12,494 nucleotides of DNA from positions 1 to 12,494 of the forward strand of contig JAEWHR010000151.1 of the NCBI GenBank assembly GCA_023387655.1, read 5' to 3'. Source of the stretch: Bacillota bacterium. GTDB lineage: Bacteria; Bacillota; Clostridia; Lachnospirales; Lachnospiraceae. Shown piece after piece: positions 6,089 to 12,494 of the stretch (the stretch's first letter is position 1; each line of letters starts with the position of its first letter). The position numbers and the translations under genes were made by a program. The notes under the pieces are model-generated. The model was not told the DNA's origin. It was given only the letters and a program-made list of their open reading frames with translations, and ran no database searches.

Positions 6089-8383
6089 ATGGCAAAAATA
6101 GCAGATTTATATTATAAAGCAGATCCATTTCAAATAATTGAAGAAGGATTTGATCCAAACTACGCAAAGGTATCGGAATCCATATTTTCTTTAGGAAATG
6201 AATATATGGGAGTCCGTGGATATTTTGAGGAAGGATATTCATTCGATAGTTTAGTTGGAAGTTATTTTAATGGTGTTTATGAAAGAGAAGAAGTTTCTTC
6301 ACAAAACTATAAAGGAATTATAGATTACACTGAATTTATGGTGAATTCGGTGGACTATTTTTACACCAAAGTATATTTAGATGGTGAAATACTGGATCTG
6401 GCGGTTGCAAAATTTCATAAGTTTCATCGCTATCTTGACTTAAAAACAGGTGTTTTAAGACGTAGTTTTATTTGGGAATTGCAAAATGGAAAACAAGTTG
6501 AAATCATATTTGAGCGTTTCTTATCCATGAATGATGCTTGTATGGCGGGTCAGAGGATACGTTTTAGGCCTCTTAATTTCGATGGTAGCATTAGCGTTAG
6601 TCTTGGTTTGGATTTTACAAGACCTCATTATATGACAGGGAAAAATTATTTCATATGTAGTGAGGAACGTACAGAAGAAGATGGCTTATTTCTTGTTGGT
6701 ACAACGAAAAATACAAAACAAAAAGTCGCATCTATGTGTAAAATCAAAGCACCAAATTCACGAAAAAAAGAGATTCAAAAAGAAGATAACAAACTTACAA
6801 TAGCTTATCAGCTTGATTTAAAAAAGCAACGTGAGACTGTAGTTACAAAAGTGGTATGTAATATTGTATGTAAGAAAACGGATGAGTCCGACTATCTAAA
6901 GTTTAACGTTAAATGCGAAGAGAAATGGAAGGAAAGAATGAACTTCTATTATGATCAACTTCTCGCAAAGAGTATTTCATGGTGGGAGGAAAAGTGGAAA
7001 GAATCGGATATCGTGATTGAGGGAGATGATTTGAATCAACAAGGTATCCGTTACTGTATTTTTCAAATGCATCAGACATATCACGGAACAGAAGCAGGTA
7101 CGAATATTGGAGCAAAAGGACTAACAGGAGAAGCATATAGCGGTAATGCTTTTTGGGATACAGAGACTTATTGCTTGCCATTTTATTTATTTAATAATAT
7201 AAAGGCGGCTAAAAATCTTTTAATGTTTCGTTATGAAACTTTAGAAGAAGCAAAACTGCGGGCGAAGGAATTGGATTGTAAGGGAGCATTTTATCCTATC
7301 GCTACGATAAGTGGTAGAGAGTGTTGTAGTTTGTGGCAGCATGCAAGCCTTCAGCTACAGGCTTCCACAGGCGTTGCTTATGGTATATGGAGTTATGTTA
7401 AAGTAACAGAGGATTTTGAATTTTTATATAACTTTGGTCTTCCAATGTTAATTGAAATAAGCCGTATGTTAGTTACGAGAGGAGACTATAACGCGGATAG
7501 TACAAAATACGGATATTATGGAGTTATGGGTCCGGATGAATTTCAGATGATGGTAAATCACAACTGCTATACGAATGTTCTTGGAAAAATGACATTGAAT
7601 TATACCTATGATGTAATGAAACAATTAAAAGAAGAAGGACTAAGTGAGCAAGAGATAACAGATCGTTACCAGGTATCTAGTGAAGAGATTGAAGACTTTA
7701 AGAAAAAAGCGGATGCCATGTGGATACCATATCATGAAGAAAGCAAGTTGTTTGAGCAACATCAAGGGTATTTCGAACTTCCTCATGTGGAGGTGGATGC
7801 GATACCGATAGAGGAATTTCCTCTGTATCACCACTGGACCTATGATAGAATTTATCGAAACGATATGATTAAACAACCGGATGTTTTAATGATGATGTTA
7901 TTGTTTAATTCAAACTTTACAATAGAGCAGCTAAAAGCGAATTATGAATTTTATGAGCCAAGGTGTATTCATGAAAGTTCTTTGTCACCATCGGTTCATT
8001 CCATCTTGGCAAGTCAATTAAAGAAACACAATGAGGCTTATCAGTTCTTTGGATTTGCTACAAGAATGGATTTAGATAATTATAACCGTAATACAGGAGA
8101 TGGGCTTCATACTACCTCAATTGCAGCTGCATGGATGAATATCGTATATGGTTTTGGTGGTATGAGAGCAGATGGTGAACTCTTAAGTTTTGTGCCAAGT
8201 ATTCCGGACTGCTGGAGGGCCTACTCCTTCCGTATTGGGTATCGTGGACGAGTAATTTTAGTTGAGGTATCAAAAGGGGAAGCTTCATTTCAGGTATTGG
8301 AGGGAAATGAGGTACTCATAAAAATTTATGAAAAGGAATATACCTTAGATCGCTCAAAATTAAAGATTAAGATACCATGTTAA
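6089..8383 (+). CDS. GH65 inverting alpha-glucoside phosphorylase A, specificity unassigned
   Basis: This 764-residue protein has the length and domain order of GH65 phosphorylases: N-terminal beta-sandwich (to about 270, including FSLGNEYMGVRGYFEEG), linker helices, an (alpha/alpha)6 barrel (about 310-680) and a small C-terminal beta domain. Catalytic features are intact: FWDTE at 355-359, general acid E484 in GPDEF (481-485), KQPD at 595-598, and the phosphate-binding ESSLS at 629-633 after EPR (623-625). Such enzymes split an alpha-glucoside with phosphate, giving beta-glucose 1-phosphate with inversion. No signal peptide is present, so it acts in the cytoplasm. The acceptor-side segment after GAFYP (about 402-430, with LWQHASLQLQ) is unlike that of GH65 enzyme B downstream, which implies a different acceptor. 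AAAGGGA lies 6 nt before the ATG. A LacI-type operator sequence lies within the gene at 6899. Maltose, trehalose, kojibiose, nigerose or glucosyl-polyol/rhamnose activities cannot be told apart by eye. Confidence 0.9.
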   Translation: MAKIADLYYKADPFQIIEEGFDPNYAKVSESIFSLGNEYMGVRGYFEEGYSFDSLVGSYFNGVYEREEVSSQNYKGIIDYTEFMVNSVDYFYTKVYLDGEILDLAVAKFHKFHRYLDLKTGVLRRSFIWELQNGKQVEIIFERFLSMNDACMAGQRIRFRPLNFDGSISVSLGLDFTRPHYMTGKNYFICSEERTEEDGLFLVGTTKNTKQKVASMCKIKAPNSRKKEIQKEDNKLTIAYQLDLKKQRETVVTKVVCNIVCKKTDESDYLKFNVKCEEKWKERMNFYYDQLLAKSISWWEEKWKESDIVIEGDDLNQQGIRYCIFQMHQTYHGTEAGTNIGAKGLTGEAYSGNAFWDTETYCLPFYLFNNIKAAKNLLMFRYETLEEAKLRAKELDCKGAFYPIATISGRECCSLWQHASLQLQASTGVAYGIWSYVKVTEDFEFLYNFGLPMLIEISRMLVTRGDYNADSTKYGYYGVMGPDEFQMMVNHNCYTNVLGKMTLNYTYDVMKQLKEEGLSEQEITDRYQVSSEEIEDFKKKADAMWIPYHEESKLFEQHQGYFELPHVEVDAIPIEEFPLYHHWTYDRIYRNDMIKQPDVLMMMLLFNSNFTIEQLKANYEFYEPRCIHESSLSPSVHSILASQLKKHNEAYQFFGFATRMDLDNYNRNTGDGLHTTSIAAAWMNIVYGFGGMRADGELLSFVPSIPDCWRAYSFRIGYRGRVILVEVSKGEASFQVLEGNEVLIKIYEKEYTLDRSKLKIKIPC
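6899..6916. promoter_or_regulatory. LacI-type operator-like site inside GH65 gene A
   Basis: AAGTTTA-ACGT-TAAATGC contains the perfect 12-bp palindrome TTTAACGTTAAA, a better symmetry than either promoter-proximal copy. It lies about 270 codons into the gene (around FNVKC). It could be an auxiliary operator for looping or a transcription roadblock. A chance match in AT-rich coding DNA is possible, so confidence is limited. Confidence 0.4.
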
Positions 8384-8423
8384 ATCTAGAATAGATATCA
8401 TGTTAAATATAAAATAGAGATAT
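8376..8423 (+). repeat. Imperfect ~24-bp direct repeat at the end of GH65 gene A
   Basis: Two adjacent copies, 8376-8398 and 8399-8423, share CATGTTAAAT, then AATAGA and ATAT. A third fragment (CCTGTTTAA) follows. The first copy contains the last Cys codon and the TAA stop, so the repeat appears to be a short duplication of the gene's 3' end. The rest of the 104-bp gap to GH65 gene B shows no terminator and no convincing promoter, which fits co-transcription. Confidence 0.6.
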
Positions 8424-8487
8424 CCTGTTTAAGAGAAGTCGTTTATAAACAAAAAATGATAGTGTAGTGCAGGTATAGGGGGTAATT

Positions 8488-10734
8488 ATGGATTGGATAT
8501 TGACGGAACATGGTTATGATAGCAGTCTTGTTGCAGCGCATGGTAATAAGTTTTTTATTGGTAATGGTTATATGGGAATTCGAGGTACTCTTGAAGAATA
8601 TGAAAAAGAGCAGTTAGTTGCCATTAATCTATCAGGACTTTATGATCAGGTTGGTGATAAGTTTCGAGAACCAATCAATGCTCCAAATGCACTTTATACT
8701 TACATAGAGGTTGCAGGTGAGAGAATCGGTTTACCTGATTCAAAGAGTAATTCACACCAGCTTACCTTAGATTTCTCTCATGGGCTGTTTGGTAGGAAGA
8801 CCTCCTATCCTACCAAACTAGGAGAAATCACAGTGGAAAGTGAACGTTTTTGCTGTATGGAAGAACCACATTTGATTTGTATGAAATATAGCATTTATGC
8901 AAGTGTAGATATGGACGTAACCTTGGTATCGGGAATTGATGCAGATGTTTGGGATATCAATGGACCGCATCTTAATAAAGTAAAGTTTTCAAGTTCCAGC
9001 AAAGAGGAGAACACGTTTGAGTTGTCAACTCATGCGGTTACATCAGAGAAGAAAATTGGAATTAGTATAAGGGACATCACCTCCTTACATATTTTAGATG
9101 ATATTATTCCAGATTGCTTAGAGCAAAGAAAAAAACAGCAATATGCTCATGAGGTTGTAAAGACTGATAATAAAATATTAAATCGATTTACGCTCTCTTT
9201 ACCTGCAAGTGGAATGGTTTGTATTTATAAATACATTGGAGTGTTCACAGAGAAAGACAGTATTTATTATGAAAGAGAGAATAGAGATCTATTACAGCAT
9301 GCCCTTATACAAGGATACAAAACCTTAAAGAGCGAGAATATGGAATGGTGGAAGAAACGCTTGGAAACTGATCAGGTTATACTAGAAGGTGATGAGGAAG
9401 CCATGCAAGCGCTGAATTATTCATTATATCATCTAATTAGTATTGCACCAAGACATGCTAAAAGTATGTCAATTCCAGCAAGAGGGCTATCTGGACAGAC
9501 CTATAAGGGGGCTATTTTTTGGGATACGGAAATGTTTTTGCTTCCTTTCTATCTTTACACAGAACCCCTTGTTGCGAGAAGTTTGGTTAAATACCGAATT
9601 GATACCTTAGATGGAGCTAGGAAAAAAGCGAAGGAATATGGATATTTAGGAGCTTTTTATGCATGGGAGAGTCAGGAGGGCGGATATGAGGCATGCTCTG
9701 ATTATAACGTTATTGATGTGTTTACCGAACGTCCAATGCGTACTTATTTTCGTGATAAACAGATTCATATTTCAGCAGCAGTGGTGTATGGATTAATGAA
9801 TTATGTTCATACAACAAAAGATTACTCCATTCTTGAGGAAGGTGGAGTTGAGGTTGTACTTGAGTGTGCACAGTTTTATTACTCTATGCTGCTTCAAAAA
9901 GTACCTTTTGGACAATATGAACTGCATGATGTGGTAGGGCCAGATGAATATCATGAAAGAGTGAATAACAACTTTTATACCAATCGTATGGCAAAGTATA
10001 CTTTTGATATGGCAGTAGAATTACTTCATAATGTATCAAAACTTTCTAAGGAGGCACAACAAAAATTAACAAAGCGGTATGGATTATCCGCGTTATTATT
10101 AAAATTTGAAGAAGCTTCTAAACGAATTTTCATAAAGCTTCCGGACAAATATTCAAGGGTTATTGAACAATTTGATGGCTATTCTAAGTTAAAAGATATG
10201 ACACTTGACGAAGTTCGAAGTAAAATCATACATCCAAAGGAATACTGGGGTGGGGCATATGGAGTAGCTGCTGATACAAAGATTATTAAACAAGCAGATG
10301 TAGTAACAGCACTAACGTTGTTTCGTGAAGAATACGAACAGGAAGTATTACAAAAAAATTGGGACTATTATGAACCAAGAACAGAGCATGGATCATCGTT
10401 AAGTGCCTGTATGTATGCGTTATTAGCTTGTTATTGTGGTAATCCCGATGAGGCATATCCATTCTTTTTAAAGACGGCTACAGCGGATTTAAAAGGTGGA
10501 GGAAAGGAGTGGGCAGGACTTCTTTATATTGGTGGTACTCATCCTGCTGCAGCCGGTGGTGCTTATATGACAGCAGTATATGGCTTTGCAGGTTTAACCA
10601 TAAAAGAAGGAAGTATCGCTATAAAGCCATGCCTTCCTTCTTACATAACAAAGTTAAGTTTTTCAGTACAACTAGGTGGAAAAAAATATCGAATCACGGT
10701 TACTAAGGAAGATGGTAACGTAGTATTCTCTTAG
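8488..10734 (+). CDS. GH65 inverting alpha-glucoside phosphorylase B (nigerose/kojibiose phosphorylase-like)
   Basis: This 748-residue cytoplasmic protein has the same GH65 architecture as gene A: beta-sandwich with FFIGNGYMGIRGTLEE near the N terminus, linker, (alpha/alpha)6 barrel, small C-terminal beta domain. Catalytic residues are complete: FWDTE at 344-348, general acid E487 in GPDEYHE, KQAD at 601-604 and GSSLS at 635-639 after EPRTEH. The acceptor-side segment FYAWESQEGG...CSDYNVIDVFTERPMRTYFRDKQIHIS is of the kind I associate with disaccharide phosphorylases of the kojibiose/nigerose group. Nigerose and alpha-1,3-oligoglucan phosphorylases are known from C. phytofermentans, so an alpha-1,3- or alpha-1,2-glucoside is the best guess, but it is a guess. 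AGGGGG lies 5 nt before the ATG. It is the last gene of the operon. Products would be beta-glucose 1-phosphate, used by the nearby phosphoglucomutase, and a free sugar. Confidence 0.92.
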   Translation: MDWILTEHGYDSSLVAAHGNKFFIGNGYMGIRGTLEEYEKEQLVAINLSGLYDQVGDKFREPINAPNALYTYIEVAGERIGLPDSKSNSHQLTLDFSHGLFGRKTSYPTKLGEITVESERFCCMEEPHLICMKYSIYASVDMDVTLVSGIDADVWDINGPHLNKVKFSSSSKEENTFELSTHAVTSEKKIGISIRDITSLHILDDIIPDCLEQRKKQQYAHEVVKTDNKILNRFTLSLPASGMVCIYKYIGVFTEKDSIYYERENRDLLQHALIQGYKTLKSENMEWWKKRLETDQVILEGDEEAMQALNYSLYHLISIAPRHAKSMSIPARGLSGQTYKGAIFWDTEMFLLPFYLYTEPLVARSLVKYRIDTLDGARKKAKEYGYLGAFYAWESQEGGYEACSDYNVIDVFTERPMRTYFRDKQIHISAAVVYGLMNYVHTTKDYSILEEGGVEVVLECAQFYYSMLLQKVPFGQYELHDVVGPDEYHERVNNNFYTNRMAKYTFDMAVELLHNVSKLSKEAQQKLTKRYGLSALLLKFEEASKRIFIKLPDKYSRVIEQFDGYSKLKDMTLDEVRSKIIHPKEYWGGAYGVAADTKIIKQADVVTALTLFREEYEQEVLQKNWDYYEPRTEHGSSLSACMYALLACYCGNPDEAYPFFLKTATADLKGGGKEWAGLLYIGGTHPAAAGGAYMTAVYGFAGLTIKEGSIAIKPCLPSYITKLSFSVQLGGKKYRITVTKEDGNVVFS

Positions 10735-10870
10735 TTAAAAAAAGAGTCATAGATTTCACCTAGATATTAAAAACAGCTACAGTGCTCACTTATATCGTTA
10801 AGATCTGTCACAGAGCTTTCATAGATAGTTAATGCACTATCTCAGCACTTGTTTATATAGTTAGTACACT
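10731..10870. repeat. Degenerate ~31-bp tandem repeats between convergent genes
   Basis: The 118-bp gap between GH65 gene B and lacI, plus the lacI 3' end, shows a recurring core (A/G)TTA near 10734, 10766, 10797, 10828 and 10860, i.e. every 31-32 bp. The core is usually followed by a CTRTCNCAGNGCNTNNC-like tail. The copies are strongly diverged. Within it, AGATAGT (10823-10829) and ACTATCT (10836-10842) form a small 7-bp hairpin, the only terminator-like structure seen here, and it lacks a T-run. Confidence 0.45.
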
Positions 10871-11863
10871 GTTTCTCTCTACCAAGTGAACCGGAAGGAT
10901 AACCTCTCTTTGTTTTAGCGTTCGATTTTCCAGGCGGTCTAGCATAAAGTAGGCCGCTTGTCTCCCTTTTTCATTTGCATCCTGATGGATGGTGGTTAAC
11001 GGAGGATCGGTAATACGGCTAATACTTAAATCGTCGAATCCAATAATGGAGATATCTTCTGGTACGCGCTTACCAGCCTGACGTAATCCTGCAATCAGTC
11101 CAGCAGCCATAATATCCGCTGTTGCAAATAGGGCAGTAATGTCATTGTTTAATGCAATTTTAGCACCGGTTTTTAAGCAAGAGCTAACATCCATACCAGC
11201 TTGCAGGATTAACTCATCCCGAATTGGAATGTGAAATTCTTGCAGTGCCTGCTTATATCCCAGCAAACGTTGATAAAGAACACCATTTTCCTTAATCATG
11301 GGTGAAACAAATGCAATGTTTTGGTGGCCATGCTCCAGTAAATACTTTGTTGCAAGGTAACCGCCTTGATAGTCTTCAAGACCAACATTACACATATTTG
11401 GATGGCTGACATAACTATCGATTAAAACAATCGGTATTGAAAGCTTTGTTAGTGCTTCATAAAAGGAATCTTTAAAGATCCCGGTAAAGAATAAGCCGTC
11501 TACATTCCAGTTTCTAAGAAAGGTATGTAAATCATCGGCAGTTTCAACGGTTCGTAACATTAAATAATAACCGTTTTCCCGTAAGGTAGCTTCAATTGCT
11601 CCGATAAAAGCAGAGTGAAAAGGATCTTCCATGAAGTTTTCCTGTTTATTTACGATTAAGTGATTGATAATTCCAATTACTTTGGAATTATTAGAAACCA
11701 AAGAGCGAGCGGACATATTCGGTACATAGCCAAGTTCTTTAATAGTGTCATTTATTCTTGCAATGGTTTCAGCGGATACGCGACCTGATTTTCCATTAAT
11801 TACGTTAGAAACGGTGGTACAGCTAACACCAACGATCTGAGCGATATCTTTAATAGTTGCCAC
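10853..11863 (-). CDS. LacI-family transcriptional repressor of the alpha-glucoside genes
   Basis: This 336-residue protein has the full LacI/GalR layout. The N-terminal helix-turn-helix is ATIKDIAQIVGVSCTTVSNV (residues 2-21), followed by the hinge helix around SARSLVSN (51-58). A periplasmic-binding-protein-like effector and dimerisation domain follows from about residue 60 to the end, with GFDDLSISRITDPPLTTI late in the protein. Translation starts at GTG (11861-11863), with AAGGAAGGG 7 nt upstream; the nearby ATG at 11868-11870 is in another frame. Two operator-like palindromes lie 22-65 bp upstream, so it probably controls itself, the divergent phosphoglucomutase gene and the convergent sugar operon. 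The inducer is unknown; the imported sugar or a phosphorolysis product is likely. Confidence 0.92.
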   Translation of the reverse strand: MATIKDIAQIVGVSCTTVSNVINGKSGRVSAETIARINDTIKELGYVPNMSARSLVSNNSKVIGIINHLIVNKQENFMEDPFHSAFIGAIEATLRENGYYLMLRTVETADDLHTFLRNWNVDGLFFTGIFKDSFYEALTKLSIPIVLIDSYVSHPNMCNVGLEDYQGGYLATKYLLEHGHQNIAFVSPMIKENGVLYQRLLGYKQALQEFHIPIRDELILQAGMDVSSCLKTGAKIALNNDITALFATADIMAAGLIAGLRQAGKRVPEDISIIGFDDLSISRITDPPLTTIHQDANEKGRQAAYFMLDRLENRTLKQREVILPVHLVERNSVLTI

Positions 11864-11884
11864 TAAACATCCCTTCCTTTCAAC

Positions 11885-11902
11885 AGGTTTAAGGTTAAAC
11901 CT
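11885..11902. promoter_or_regulatory. LacI-type operator O3 in the lacI-pgmB intergenic region
   Basis: AGGTTTA-AGGT-TAAACCT has perfect 7-bp arms around a 4-bp spacer and is the most symmetric copy by arm length. It starts 21 bp upstream of the lacI GTG, where binding would block lacI transcription, and it is close to the divergent pgmB promoter region. The centre lacks the usual CG. Confidence 0.65.
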
Positions 11903-11910
11903 AATAGTGT

Positions 11911-11928
11911 AAGTTTACCATTAAACAT
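11911..11928. promoter_or_regulatory. LacI-type operator O4 in the lacI-pgmB intergenic region
   Basis: AAGTTTA-CCAT-TAAACAT matches six of seven arm positions and follows the same GTTTA-N4-TAAAC pattern. It is centred 26 bp from O3, about two and a half helical turns. It overlaps the -35 box of a candidate promoter for the phosphoglucomutase gene, so one protein pair could repress both divergent genes. Confidence 0.6.
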
Positions 11929-11942
11929 TGAAAATGTATAGA
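11914..11942 (+). promoter_or_regulatory. Candidate promoter of the beta-phosphoglucomutase gene
   Basis: TTTACC (11914-11919) and TATAGA (11937-11942) are spaced by 17 bp, each matching four of six consensus positions. The -35 box lies within operator O4. Transcription would begin near 11949, leaving a leader of about 145 nt, in which I see no clear structure beyond a TTGATT/AATCAA inverted pair (12004-12027 region). The match is weak and other starts are possible. Confidence 0.35.
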
Positions 11943-12092
11943 GGTTTTATAAAGGATAGTAGTGTAACTAAGATCAGGCAATGAATACTTTATACTTGGT
12001 AGTTTGATTTTTTCATAGAGTGAATCAATATTACTTCCTGTCACTCATACCAGAATGATTCATAACTTACACAGCGGAAAGGAGAAAATAGT

Positions 12093-12494
12093 ATGATTAA
12101 AGGAGTTATTTTTGATTTAGATGGAGTGTTGGTTTCAACCGATGAACTGCATTTTGAAGCATGGACTAAATTAGCAAGAGAATTAAATATACACAATTAC
12201 ACCAGAGAGGACAACAAATTACAAAAAGGCATTAGTAGACTGAAATCCTTAGAAATCGTACTAGGAAAAGGGAGTCTAAGTTATTCAGAGAAAGAAAAGC
12301 AAGAACTTGCAGAGAGGAAGAATAACTACTATGTCCAAATGTTAGATTCACTCGATGATTCAGCTGTATTAAAGGATGTGAAAGAGGCCTTGGAACTATT
12401 AAAGATCAAAGGAATTAAGATAGGTGTTGGTTCAGCATCAAAAAACACTCCTATAATATTAGAAAAAACAGGCCTTGCACCAGAGATAGATGCA
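12093..12494 (+). CDS. pgmB: Beta-phosphoglucomutase, N-terminal 134 codons (runs off window end)
   Basis: The enzyme interconverts beta-glucose 1-phosphate and glucose 6-phosphate through a phospho-aspartate, in the cytoplasm. The HAD motif I FDLDGV places nucleophile D8 and acid/base D10 exactly as in Lactococcus lactis beta-phosphoglucomutase. Other signature positions also coincide with that numbering: T16, H20, the cap residues K45-G46-x-S48-R49 and motif II S114-A-S-K117-N118. The exact register makes the specific assignment strong within the broad HAD superfamily. AAAGGAG lies 8 nt upstream of the ATG. The 3' part is outside the window, so motif III and the Mg-binding acidic pair are not visible. 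The gene diverges from lacI and has its own promoter region, but shares operator elements with the phosphorylase operon whose product it consumes. Confidence 0.93.
   Translation, partial: MIKGVIFDLDGVLVSTDELHFEAWTKLARELNIHNYTREDNKLQKGISRLKSLEIVLGKGSLSYSEKEKQELAERKNNYYVQMLDSLDDSAVLKDVKEALELLKIKGIKIGVGSASKNTPIILEKTGLAPEIDA

Noticed and set aside
8441..8450. GTTTATAAAC palindrome as a further operator
   Set aside because: It has similar arms but lacks the 4-bp spacer seen in the other sites, and such a 10-mer is easily met by chance here.

Overview
The window looks like a chromosomal segment of a low-GC Gram-positive anaerobe of the Clostridia, most likely a Lachnospiraceae plant-polysaccharide fermenter of the Clostridium (Lachnoclostridium) phytofermentans type. 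The grounds are AT-rich intergenic DNA, strong AGGAGG-like ribosome binding sites, a MepA-like MATE pump, CUT1 sugar-transport genes and two side-by-side GH65 phosphorylases. The species assignment is inference, since no database search was possible.

Layout. Bases 1-248 hold the 3' end of an ATP-dependent DNA ligase gene (+), which runs into a 15-bp tandem repeat whose later copies each carry an in-frame TAA. A large hairpin (328-386) separates it from a convergent two-gene drug-efflux operon on the minus strand: a MarR-family regulator (1772-2197) and a MATE transporter (405-1775), overlapping by 4 bases. A palindrome upstream of marR is its probable operator. About 530 bp of AT-rich intergenic DNA follows, with a perfect 17-bp hairpin, and then a well-formed sigma-A promoter. 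This promoter starts a sugar operon (+): lipoprotein substrate-binding protein, two CUT1 permeases, GH65 phosphorylase A and GH65 phosphorylase B (2728-10734). A LacI-family repressor (minus strand, 10853-11863) lies convergent to the operon, and a beta-phosphoglucomutase gene (+, from 12093, cut by the window end) diverges from it.

How the genes work together. The transporter is predicted to import an alpha-glucoside. The GH65 enzymes would split it with phosphate to give beta-D-glucose 1-phosphate plus an acceptor sugar. The phosphoglucomutase would convert beta-glucose 1-phosphate to glucose 6-phosphate for glycolysis. This conserves the glycosidic bond energy, saving one ATP per bond compared with hydrolysis followed by kinase. 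No ATP-binding subunit is encoded here, so a shared MsmK/UgpC-type ATPase elsewhere is expected. Four copies of an 18-bp operator-like element (consensus AAGTTTA-ACGT-TAAACTT) lie upstream of the substrate-binding protein gene and between lacI and the mutase gene. A fifth lies inside the first GH65 gene. They link both transcription units to one local LacI repressor.

The most interesting points are the unassigned specificity of GH65 phosphorylase A, whose acceptor loop differs completely from that of its neighbour; the five-site operator set with one intragenic copy; and several undescribed short repeats and hairpins. The system is a variant of a known type of pathway (compare the E. coli ycj cluster), not a wholly new class.
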